From Lingula anatina (taxonomy: Eukaryota > Brachiopoda > Lingulata > Lingulida > Lingulidae): a stretch of 64,000 nucleotides of DNA. Both the position numbers and the translations under genes were made by a program. Under the pieces are notes generated by a model. It was not told where the DNA came from. It did no database searches and worked only from the letters and a program-made list of their open reading frames with translations. Below are positions 23,920 to 34,900 of this stretch, in pieces. The stretch spans positions 35,620 to 99,619 of the forward strand of contig NW_019775468.1 in the NCBI RefSeq assembly GCF_001039355.2, in the 5' to 3' direction. The number at the start of each line of letters is the position of its first letter. Position 1 is the first letter of the stretch.

Positions 23920-24921
23920 TCAATCCAGGCGTCGCGGCACGTCCTCCCTTTGTTTGCAAAACGCGCGTTTTATTTCGTTTCTGAAAACACGCGCAGAGGC
24001 TACAAAGAGGTAAAAGTTAATACAATGGTTTACTTTACTCAACAAAAATAACGCATGTCTGATAACGCTATAAAACGTCGGTATGTCTTCATGAAACCCC
24101 TGATTCTCCATCGTCACCAACCAGATGTCAAAACCATATTTGGGCCACGTCAAAATTGTGAAAGAAATGGGCGTGGTCAGAAGCAAGACGTGGGTTTTCT
24201 GGGCGAATGACTCCCTTGTTGACCCTGAACCTGCGCTCGCTGCTGGTGTGGCCGTCGACATCTGCCGGCGTCTGGCACTGGAGCGCGACAGTTGGAAGAT
24301 GATGATGGCCGTTAAAACGGCGATCGTCAAACACAAGATGACGTGGATGCTGATGAAAACGTATTTGCCGGTTAACACGACAGAGTGTCTCGTTTCAAAC
24401 CCGACGTAGCACATCGACAGTAGGTAGCCGTTGAAGGCCGCAACGGCAAACGCGGTCACGACGCACGCTACGATGGCCGTCCGTCTTCGGCACAGATATG
24501 CAGCTTTCAGCGGCCATTTCACAATGATCAGTCTCTCAACCGTCACTGCCGTCACGTAAATCACGGACAGATACACGAGCGTGTTATTCAAGAAGTACAT
24601 CACAGAATAGTTCGCGCAGGCATGATCAGTTGACAGGGGTTTCAGGTGAAAGAACAGGCACTGCCCTGAGAGATTCAATAGCACGAACTCGTCAACCGCC
24701 GCCAAGAACAATAGGTAGACGAACGTGGATTTTGAGCGCAGATTCTCACTGCGGAGGACAACAATAAAGGTTAAGAGGCTCCCCACGAATCCAGTGATGA
24801 CCAGGACGTAGATCGTGGCACACCAGCATTTTCCTTGATACACCCAGCAGAGCTCCTGTGGGGACAGGCCTGGGTGTTTCCTGATGAATTCGAAGCCCAC
24901 AGAAGCAGTTGTGGTATTCAT
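23920..24921 (-). CDS. Rhodopsin-class (class A) G-protein-coupled receptor, intronless
   Basis: A single uninterrupted frame of 333 residues starts MNTTTASVGF. Seven hydrophobic segments lie at roughly residues 37-58, 68-90, 104-126, 148-170, 184-210, 244-268 and 285-307. Class A hallmarks are LAAVD in TM2 (Asp 2.50), a Cys at 102 before TM3 for the extracellular disulfide, and ERL in place of DRY after TM3 (129-131). TM7 has NHCINFYLF followed by an amphipathic helix, a variant of NPxxY seen in some invertebrate peptide-receptor-like GPCRs. Asn 1.50 of the usual GN motif appears as Ser. Intracellular loop 3 (about 212-243) is rich in Ser, Thr and Arg. The ligand cannot be told; a peptide-receptor-like orphan is the best guess. 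Codon use is GC-rich compared with the spacers. Confidence 0.85.
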   Translation of the reverse strand: MNTTTASVGFEFIRKHPGLSPQELCWVYQGKCWCATIYVLVITGFVGSLLTFIVVLRSENLRSKSTFVYLLFLAAVDEFVLLNLSGQCLFFHLKPLSTDHACANYSVMYFLNNTLVYLSVIYVTAVTVERLIIVKWPLKAAYLCRRRTAIVACVVTAFAVAAFNGYLLSMCYVGFETRHSVVLTGKYVFISIHVILCLTIAVLTAIIIFQLSRSSARRRQMSTATPAASAGSGSTRESFAQKTHVLLLTTPISFTILTWPKYGFDIWLVTMENQGFHEDIPTFYSVIRHALFLLSKVNHCINFYLFVASARVFRNEIKRAFCKQREDVPRRLD

Positions 24922-25042
24922 GATGAAACTTGTGCCTAAGGGTCGATCTTTTGAATTCCCAGGTTGACCTTTTTTGAGACTTCAGTGTCGATTTCCGAAG
25001 TGACCCGGAAACGGTTTGCTTATGCTGGATAGTCTTTTTTTT

Positions 25043-25447
25043 NNNNNNNNNNNNNNNNNNNNNNNNNNNNNNNNNNNNNNNNNNNNNNNNNNNNNNNNNN
25101 NNNNNNNNNNNNNNNNNNNNNNNNNNNNNNNNNNNNNNNNNNNNNNNNNNNNNNNNNNNNNNNNNNNNNNNNNNNNNNNNNNNNNNNNNNNNNNNNNNNN
25201 NNNNNNNNNNNNNNNNNNNNNNNNNNNNNNNNNNNNNNNNNNNNNNNNNNNNNNNNNNNNNNNNNNNNNNNNNNNNNNNNNNNNNNNNNNNNNNNNNNNN
25301 NNNNNNNNNNNNNNNNNNNNNNNNNNNNNNNNNNNNNNNNNNNNNNNNNNNNNNNNNNNNNNNNNNNNNNNNNNNNNNNNNNNNNNNNNNNNNNNNNNNN
25401 NNNNNNNNNNNNNNNNNNNNNNNNNNNNNNNNNNNNNNNNNNNNNNN
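25043..25447. other. Assembly gap (405 N)
   Basis: A run of N directly follows a T run and directly precedes a MITE copy. The missing 3' part of the PAN/FN3/CASPR gene at 25772-30392 could lie here. Confidence 1.
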
Positions 25448-25452
25448 TTTTA

Positions 25453-25667
25453 CACCCCATTCTCATAGATTAGATCGACCTACATTGGATCGACCTAACT
25501 CCCTGGGGGTTCACGCTAAATAGCTGTCAGCCGGGCGGACATGAAAGTTAATTACCCCTTAAAGCTTGTAGTAGGCGGGGACGGACACTTAAGGGGGATT
25601 ATCTGACAGTAATCTAGTGAGACTCCCCGCAGTGATAGATCGATCTAAAAGTTGTGAGAACAGAGCC
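25453..25667. mobile_element. 200-bp MITE family, copy 3
   Basis: Core CTCCCTGGGGGTTCACGCTA and terminal TAGATCGATCTAAAA match copies at 19576 and 21627. It abuts the assembly gap. Confidence 0.8.
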
Positions 25668-25687
25668 TTAAATTGGTTTATGCGTGC

Positions 25688-25688
<1 letters not shown>

Positions 25689-25731
<43 letters not shown>
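25689..25731. repeat. GA microsatellite
   Basis: An almost pure run of GA dinucleotides with one interruption. Confidence 0.95.
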
Positions 25732-25737
<6 letters not shown>

Positions 25738-25771
25738 GTGGGTGAGTACATACACTATACTACATACGTAC

Positions 25772-28700
25772 CTGCATCGTATCCGTAGACCTCAAATTTA
25801 CCACTGATATGGCCTCCCCAAGCCTGCACACTGAAGCGAACGTAGCGACCGACCGCTGAGGGTTTCAAGTAATTGCTACGAACTGTAGTGCCCCAGTTCC
25901 CGTTGAAAACCTGTAATATTCCATGTGATTAACCCTTCAGTAATCAGATAAACTATGTTACAAGTACACTTTGAAAACGGAGTTACGAAAGTATAAATAT
26001 GATCAGATTAAAGTGGCATTATAAAGACATGTGGAACCTATAGGTATTTCGCTTAAGGTACATTTTTTCATTTTTTTACATACCTCCACGGGAAATACCC
26101 ATATCTTCTGAAACGGTGATATCAGGATATTTTGGTGAAATTAACCCGTTATTTCTGTTCTATCTAAATCTGCTACATATCTACATCGAATATAGCAGCG
26201 TGAACAACATGCGGTAATTACCTTGCATGCCCCATTTGTAACAGCATAACATTCGAAACCGACCCCGTCCACGGAGAACAGCAACTCGTACTTGGTCACA
26301 TACTGCGACCCACCGCCTCGGCCCTAAAATAAAATATTGACAATATAATCGATGTATCGACACCAGAACTGAGTCAGCTCGGATCCCAAGTACGTTTTAC
26401 GGGCCATTGCTGTTTTAACACATGTTTGTGAGCTAATCTTACGACCATCTGAGTTCGGACCTGTCGAATTATGTCAACCAGACTTGATGGCAAAGTCGCA
26501 TCTCATCTATATATAAATATCCTTGTTATAAGGCATAACTGACTAAACTAGATAATATGAAACTCAGCACCCTTCACTTGAACACAAAAGGAAAGTAAAC
26601 CACGTGAGTGTAATAGAGTTGAACTAGAGTTTCCACTTGAACAATAAGGATTGCAGAAAGTGTGACATGCCAGGGTCCATGTAACAGGAACTCTGCCCTC
26701 CATATAGTTATAATAGTTAGGGTTAGTTTGACCTAAGTGGACCAAAATCTAGGGCGCAGCTCACCTGAACAAAGTTGTGGGAAGTGAATTCTCTATTATG
26801 GGGGACTCTCTGTCACGTTACACCGGCCCAGACTTTTATAAAACGACGCTGTTTGACAAGATAACCCGCGTTGGAATAAGGCAACGTTGCCTTTACCTAC
26901 CTGCGTGGCCACCTTGGTTATAACCGTTGTTCTTTGCAGATCTATTTGGAACCATTCATTGATGACGTTGGTCGCCGCACACCAGGCGCCACTCTTTGAC
27001 ATGGAGCCCCCGAGTATGGAACAACTTCCGTGGTATGTTGACGCCGAGAAAGCCGAGTCCGGTAAAAATGAACTGTGAGGTCTCTCGCGGCCTGTTGAAA
27101 ACCCATTTTCATTAAATCGGGTTGTTTAATCAAAGGAATAAAATATGCTATCACTAAAAATCGCAATCATTTTGGAACAATGTCGTTGCACAAGTGTCTC
27201 CTGAAAGTGTCTGATGAAAATTCATACAATGCAAACTCGCTCTCGAGATTATGATAAATAAAGGTAACATACTGATAGTGAAGTTCGGGATTTATTTTGT
27301 CAAAAGTGCGTTAAACACCCTCTAATAATTATAGAGAAGTGTGACAGGCAGCAGATATGAATCAAACCATTGGTACACTTGTACCCTGTTCAATCGCAGT
27401 GTATTCTGAGATGCTTCGATCTTGTAATGAATTAAGCGGAAATAGACTTCTATGAAATGCACTGTAAATTAGAACAACGAGGGGTTATATAATATAACAA
27501 AGTGTACACAAAAACACCGATAGCTTGGCCAAGAGCTCAGGAAGTGGGCAGCTTACCGAATGATATCAGGAAAGACAAAATTGTGTAAATCAATACTCTT
27601 TTCACTATTGCTAAATATGCTCATTCTATTGAATGAATTAATGAAATGGGGCGTAGTAATATCTTATTCAGGTAATTTTAAGTCTTTTAGTAATTTCCCT
27701 TAATATTAAGTAGTCATTTAATGTACCTTGCAAGTTTATATCTGTACACAGTTGTTGTATCTAAATTTAGAATCTTGTTCGATAACGTGTATGTTAGCTT
27801 AAATATCCATGTGCTACAATTTAACAAATCACAATTTAAATGTACATATATCAACTAAGAGTTAATAACATTATATTTGAACAGGTATTTTTGCATCATT
27901 TCATTGAAATAACGTGACTTTGAACATGCTCAACATGGGATGCACAACATTCTAAATGAGAAACCTGCATCATATCCTATCATGTTTCTTTAGAACTAAG
28001 AAAGTAAAAAACCCAACCAAAACTTAAAACGGGCAGTTTCAAATCCTTTAGAGTAGGGGAAGGAGGTGGGGTTAAAAAAGCTCCAAGTCTGCACGCAGTT
28101 GTAAATAAGCACTTTACACCTTGGCCAACCGGTAACAATTTGTATCCATTCTAATTATTGCTTCCTATTTCAATAAATACCTTACCTTCAACCCAGGAAG
28201 AGCAAACCAAGGGTCCCAGCGTCTCATAACCGAATTCAGTAGAGTTATCGATGTCAGCGATCCTAGTCTGTACGATAGGAAGTAACACTTTCTCCTGGAT
28301 GTAGCCTGCATCATATCTCCACACGGCGTCATCGTTATCACAGCTGCACTGTTCTGTAAAGATAAACCATGATTCATTGCCAGCGAAAAGAGACTCGGGT
28401 TAATTGCCACTCCGGCCAGTTTCAAGACGTATGCTGATGGTACTCCACAAGGAACGTCGTCAATGAGTTTAGTTAATATGATATTGCATCAGGCGATGCT
28501 TTGCAATTTCAATTAATAAACATGTCAAGTACGTTAAATGTATTGGCATATACCAAATGCAATTGCTGTTGATGATATTTGGTTTGTATATCTACATATG
28601 TATACATGTACTAGTATATCTTTGACAAGATACATCAACATCACAAATCACATTGACTAAACACATTCATTCAAACTGTAATATTAATTGTAGAACACCA

Positions 28701-30392
28701 CATGTTCAACCGATCATATGTACTTGCCACAGTTTCTATCAATTCTTACCTGCACCCTCACTGCAAGCAGAGTATTTACCACAAAGGCAGGTTGCAGTTG
28801 GAGAACCTCCCGCGAAGTAATGTCCCCAGTAATTGTACTGGCCGTAACGGTCAGTTTGAGAGGTCTCTGTCCCCATGCCTGTAAAGCAACAATATTCCTG
28901 CCTACTTTTCATTTTGCTTACAGCGTGTAATGCAGACTACAGGCTCTGTCTTTGCTTGTAACATGAAAGTCATGAAATCGAACATTAAGACCAAACTGTG
29001 AAACCAATTCATAATTGCACCTAATGTAAGAAACGGTAGCCTAATCTGAATACAAAGGTTCAAATGTCCTACCCCCTATTCCGTGACATTCTATCTTCCG
29101 GTACTGATGGCAATGGCTGGACGCGTCCACCAGGGTTGTTATCTGTGCTAACGTGGCACTTGTACCCACCAAACTTCGGTAAAGGTACCCTGGATGATCT
29201 GGTCCAAGTTGGCCACTTCGTCCCTCTAAGTTGTGGTGGACGATGGTCAGGGGAGGGTCAAAGGTCATGTCACACTCCACCCCAATCTCAGTCAGTGGAC
29301 CAACGCCGTCCACATCTATAGTGTACGATCCACTCGGATAACCGTTTGTTTTCAGGATGTCGCACGTCAGGGCTTCAAAACAAGGAAACATCGTTTTAAT
29401 AGGGTTATCAGACAAATTAAACTGGTATCTTATCTTTATAGAAATCAGACATACAAAATCTCTAGAATCACACCGTTAATCGACAATTTTAGCGGAAACA
29501 CACCCAAACATACCATCTGAAAGAAGCGAGAAAAGAACTATTGCGGATGCTGTATTCACCCCGACTGGCCGGGAATTTGTTGCAGTCAACCTCAATGTGT
29601 ACAGAAAACCCACAGTCAGATTAGCTACAAGTGACGTCACATTATCTCGATGTCCAGGGTCAGGCATGGTCACTTTTGTGACGTAAGAATTATCATCAGA
29701 ATTCTGTATTTTTACATCAATGGTGAAGGTTTGATCAAAGCCGCCATTCTCTCCTGCCACCCATGTGATGTGAACAGTGGAGTTCTCTGTTATATTGACG
29801 AACATAATCGTCGGTGCTTGTGGCGGACCTACAACAAAAATTCAAAGTATCGCAATATGTAAACTTATAACTAATAACACCCCCACACACACACACATAC
29901 ACACACACACAATACCATGCAGTTACATTTTAGAATATATCCAGTTTTCATCTCTTTTTCAATTTGGTCATCGACATAGGCATATTGGTAAATGTACCTT
30001 GAACAAAGAGAAAAAAAAGTAATGTTTAATGTACTTAACCAAACCATGACGTCATAAAAGACCTCACCTTTGCCAGTATCTAAAAACTCCCAGTCGCTGT
30101 TTTCCTTTAGTACTGCCCCAGCCTCATCATGGATTGTTTTGTCATTTATTTCACACGTCCTGTTTGCTGGACTGTAGTTGACAGATGTACAGCCTACAGG
30201 ACCAAGAGAGAGACATCTCTTTGAACAGTCTATTTTAGAGCGCACAGTGCGTACCACATCCAGTGCCCCGTTCTCTAAGCGAAATCCTTTTTGTACGCGA
30301 AAATTCTCCGAACGGTACACGCCGGCGTTGACCAATTGGTGCACCATACAGAGCACGATTGCTGCCTTGTTTATGCACTGTTTCAGTGTCAT
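25772..30392 (-). CDS. Secreted PAN-FN3-CASPR module-F5/8C protein, 3' end missing
   Basis: Eight minus-strand exons: 30392-30068, 29828-29514, 29372-29073, 28878-28750, 28353-28186, 27091-26901, 26323-26222 and 25910-25772 (556 codons plus one base). MTLKQCINKAAIVLCMVHQL is a signal peptide. Residues ~24-108 are a PAN/apple domain (CSKRCLSLGPVGCTSVNY, RTCEIND). Residues ~109-213 are an FN3 domain (ITWVAGENGGFDQTF). Residues ~214-412 match the fibrinogen-like half of contactin-associated proteins: GSYTIDVDG, VECDM, CHQYRKIECHG, YGQYNYWGHYFAGG, then CSCDNDDAVWRYDAGY and LGPLVC. Residues ~413-556 are an F5/8C (discoidin) domain, from EWFQIDLQRT to RYVRFSVQAWGG and FEVYGYDA. There is no laminin G domain. 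The last exon ends at a phase-1 donor and no further exon is visible before the gap. It closely copies the first eight exons of the neighbour at 31968-42341. Confidence 0.8.
29882..29911. repeat. CA microsatellite in intron 1
   Basis: A run of CA dinucleotides with two interruptions. Confidence 0.9.
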
Positions 30393-31919
30393 GGCGCAAA
30401 ATAACTTCGAAATTCTCTTTTCTATATATCAATCAACACGATGAGTAGTTTCAAATACATTTACGGATATATAGTGCTACATGTTTCAGATAGTCAAAGA
30501 CTTTTACGTGGATATATATTGCCTCCAGAAATGCTATCGATATTTTCCATAAAACGGATTGTCTCACTGTTAAATCATAAGGCTTTGTTTGTGACTACGT
30601 ATTTTGGCGTTATTGACGGTTGTGTACATATAAATTAGCAAGTAAAACCCTTAAAAGTCTTTTCGGTAGCTGCTTTCCTTCTCAACAACGCGGTAATTTG
30701 TCCCATGTTTATTCAATTGATGTTAAGTGAAAGCTAAATAACACATTTTCTTTGTATCTTCAGTCTACTGATTATTTGAAATCCTATCGGCTAATGGCCT
30801 CTTTAATGTCTGGAAAGAGCACGTATTATCTATGGTGCCTTGACCCCCTACATATCGAGTTGCTCGGAGTACATAATCCTATATCCTGAACAGGAAACAA
30901 ACTGAGGTGATAGAAGAGCGCTGTTAAGGTTCAATGATTAATTCTAGAACCGTGTTTCGGTGAAATCAGACCAGAAAAATTATCGATACCTAGCACAGTG
31001 TGCAGTCACTATTGTTTTGTAATGAGAGTTATTACCAGTATTATTGTGACGAATTGGAACTTTCACATGTTTATTCACCATTGGATTTTTTGTGCAAATT
31101 CAAGAGGATTAATACTCTATTTGTGCACACCAATCACGCATTCGCTTGCTTTTGTTGCATTTCCTTTTGCGTGATAATCACAATTTTCCATTCTGATCTG
31201 TCAATTCACCTTTAAATATTTTCTTTTAGGTAATTGCAAAAATCTTTGCTTTCAATTAGAAATTCAAGAATATTTTTTGAATTACATCATACTAAGTTGG
31301 CATGTGCTATACACGGGGCAGAAACTTACAATTTGATTGAAATTAAACAATAAAACAAAACTATATATGACTTTGGTATTTTTCATCCTTTCTTTACACA
31401 AAACAATTCTCAAACTTGTTGACTCTTAGAAATTAAACTTGCACATAATAACTCGTTAGGTCCTTTTTTACTTATTTGATTCTAATTTCTTTACTGCTTG
31501 CAATTAGTGAAGGCGTTAAAATCAAAAGGCACTTAAGAAGACAATGGGTACTCAATGTTAGCATTATTATCAACAAATACTAAATATAAAGACAAACTGA
31601 TTTTAACACCAAAAATCCAAGCCACTTGTGACCGGGGAAGATGACAATGACTCTTCAAGCATAACACCACACTTAGCTAGTAATCCTTGTGTTCTATGAT
31701 ATGTGTTTTTGGTGGTTTCTAGACAGGATGATAAGACAGAATCATTCTTTGCAGACTTAATGACATAGTCAAACACAGCTTGTAGGCCTACCAGCTATGG
31801 ACCTTGGTCACGTGAATGGCAATGGCCTGGCTACGCATTCAGTTACGTCAGACTAGTGACGAAATACGTTTCCTGTATCACTGCTTATGCTTTAGAGTTC
31901 TAGAAGTTCACATTAGATT
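30393..31919. other. 5' flank of the PAN/FN3 gene and spacer to the next gene
   Basis: There are no supported exons. About 30440-30730 aligns with 42360-42680 upstream of the neighbouring paralogue (shared TTTATTCAATTGATG and GGCTTTGTTTGTG), and similarity resumes around 31640-31710 against 43245-43310. So the duplication of these genes carried at least 1 kb of upstream DNA, which probably contains the promoter. Confidence 0.55.
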
Positions 31920-31967
31920 CTAACCCTGGCAAACCAGTGGTCCTATTGTATGATAGCCTTGTTCCGC

Positions 31968-34900
31968 TCACTCGCCCGTGTCACCAACTTTTACCATAGT
32001 AACTGGCAGATAATCCGACTGAGTGATGTCACCTTCGTCTAATCGCCAAACGAAGTCATTTGAGTCGCAGTTGCAATCTAAAAGTTAATGTATGAAGAGT
32101 ATATGTAATAATGAAAATTTTGTTAAAAAAATATCTCAACCTTTAACTATTGTTGTGTAATTCTATTAATCACCTTTTATATGATATAATATAATATAAC
32201 TTCACCTCGAATATCAATTACTGTTACATGTCAATATGAAATGACAGGCCCCACTAGCTTTCTTGGTTACGATATAATTTCATCACCTCGTTGGTATCAA
32301 AACTTACGCTTGTTGGCGTTTGCACAGGATCCGTCTTTTGCGCATGCGCAATTGCCCGTGGCGCCATCTGGATCCCCGCCGGCCCAGAATGTTGACTGCT
32401 GTCCATGCCGATCATACCAGGCGGTATGTATATTGGGACTGCTTTGAATATGTGAGCCGTAGCATTCATATTTGATGTACTGGGTACAGTTGAAACCGAC
32501 GATATCTACATAGGCCGCTATTTGATCTGTATTTACTGGAAAAACAAACAAATATACGCACACCTGATATACAACATGGCAGCAATGATATATATATATA
32601 TAATGTGTGTGCATATATAACGGTATATGTGAATGCTCTAATTAATGGAGTACAAAGATGATAATTAGTTTGAACACACTGAAAAAGCAACCAAGTTCAA
32701 TTTTTGAAATTACGTAAAGCATTTTGCCTCAAAATCAGAACAATATCGCAGTAGCAACACTTACAGTTATATGTCAAATCTACCGAATAGGACAAAGCCG
32801 GATCATAGCCCATCACGTGTGTCCTGTCTTCATAATCATGGTGAAAGGTCACAGTGGGTGGTGTGGTTGACATGTCACAATACACCTCGAAAGCGGCCAC
32901 ACCTCCACCGCCATCTGGGTCAACCCAATAGAGGCCGCTAGTGCTGTTAAACCGTTTCCATTCCGTGCAAGAGGGCAAAGCTAAAAAAAGACAGGAATAT
33001 TCCATATGCCAGCATACTGAAACCTGTATAAAGTTGTGTAAGAACGGAACCATATCTGCATAAATTGTAGTTGAAAAAATTAAAGATGTCAAGGTAACTT
33101 TAAGTATGAGATACTGAGGTAATATTTTACAATAAAAATCAATGGAATCTCACCAGGTTGACATTCCAATGGCCCAATGGTATAATAGCCATATTCACCG
33201 GCGTGCCCCGTGTCACCGTTGTAGAAAGCTTCAATTGGGAGCAAGGACTTGTCTGTGAAATATCCCTCATCTTCTCTCAACACTTTGTCGTTTTTATTAC
33301 AGTTACAGTCACTTCTGCCGTCTGAATTAGACAACAGTGTAAATATATGTCAAATCGTGATTTTCCTGTGGATTGTTTTGGAGAGCGTAGGGGTACATTG
33401 GGTTCCAGATGTCAACAGAAACTGTTCAGAGTTTTGGCAAAGGTAGTTTCCGCTGACCTCTGCCACTAAGAGCTATCAATGGATGCAATTATTGATAAGA
33501 ATAAAATGCAAAGTAAAAGGACAAAAAATCTTTAAAGGAGACATTCAGAAGCAATGGACCTGAAGACACTTGGATATGTATACCGCATTATTTTTCATTT
33601 CTATATCGCTAGTTCACATGCTCAACGCTATCTAACGTAATCCAAACATTTAAAACCCAAAACAAGAAATGGACCAGGGATTGCTTACCATATAATGCTA
33701 GGTTGATTAACGTATATACACTGAATGTATAGATGTACGTTATTTCAAGCAAATCCGTCAAACAAAACGCGCGTGTACGTGCAGTGTAGCAAAGGAAAAA
33801 ATGGGGCAATCTATTCCAAATAAAAACTTACCGACACAGTTTCCAGCAACTCCACAGGCACATAAATTAGCACTATTACCACCAGCCCAATACGGGATTT
33901 TTGTACCACCTGAATGTACAAGCGATTTTTAAGACACACAATGTTACATAAATAATATACATGTTTTTCAATCAAACAAGATTAATTGTTTGAAATAGAC
34001 CCGCACGTGGTTGGACCAGCGGTAATCGATCGCGATAACGGTTGAACTTTTTGTTGGTTTTCATTCTCCTGCTTTTGTGGTTTTCAGAGGCAGAACATTG
34101 GTAACAGCCAGTATATGTGAGTGCTACATATCGTAGGGGGTGGCTGCAGGGAGAGCAAAGACACCGCAAGGAGAGTTTTAGGACACTTAAAGAGAAATGG
34201 TTCTGTGTGATCACATTTAAATTGACAAATCGATGTTGTATACCTGACCTCTAGGTCATGTTGGAGAAACGAATCTAAACACGGAAAACCGCATATGATT
34301 TAATCTTATAGCACCTGTGGCAAATGTATACTATATAGTTTTTATTAGTTAATCGACCAAAGTTATATTGAATTAAAACTTACCTCTGTCAGTAACGTAG
34401 TTGCAATTTCCCAGAGCATGAGCACCGTGACACCTCCACTTGGCATACTGGGAGCACGTGGCAATGGTGTCCACGAACGGTGTCATTTGGGTAGAAATAT
34501 CTACACTGAAGTAGTTCATTGTCTCGCTCCAACTCCCACAGGCCTCATGACCCTAGAATATGGAATACGATACACGACACATTTCAAAAGTTTGCTACTG
34601 TAGAGATTCACATATCTTTATTGATATACATGTTCACATATTACCTCCTACCATAGATATATACAACTGACTTCAGCGTTATACGTTACTACGCGTATGA
34701 ATACACGTGATATACTAGCTCATGTCTTGTGAACAAGTGGAACTTGGGGCGTCTGGGACCTGTGTTTGTAATACGAGTGTACATGTACCCTACTGAGTCT
34801 GTAATAATAATTAAAAATATACCTTACTGAGCCTGTTATAATAATCGAAAATAATGATTATTTAAATTTTAATTGAAAATATACCTTACTGGGTCTGTAA

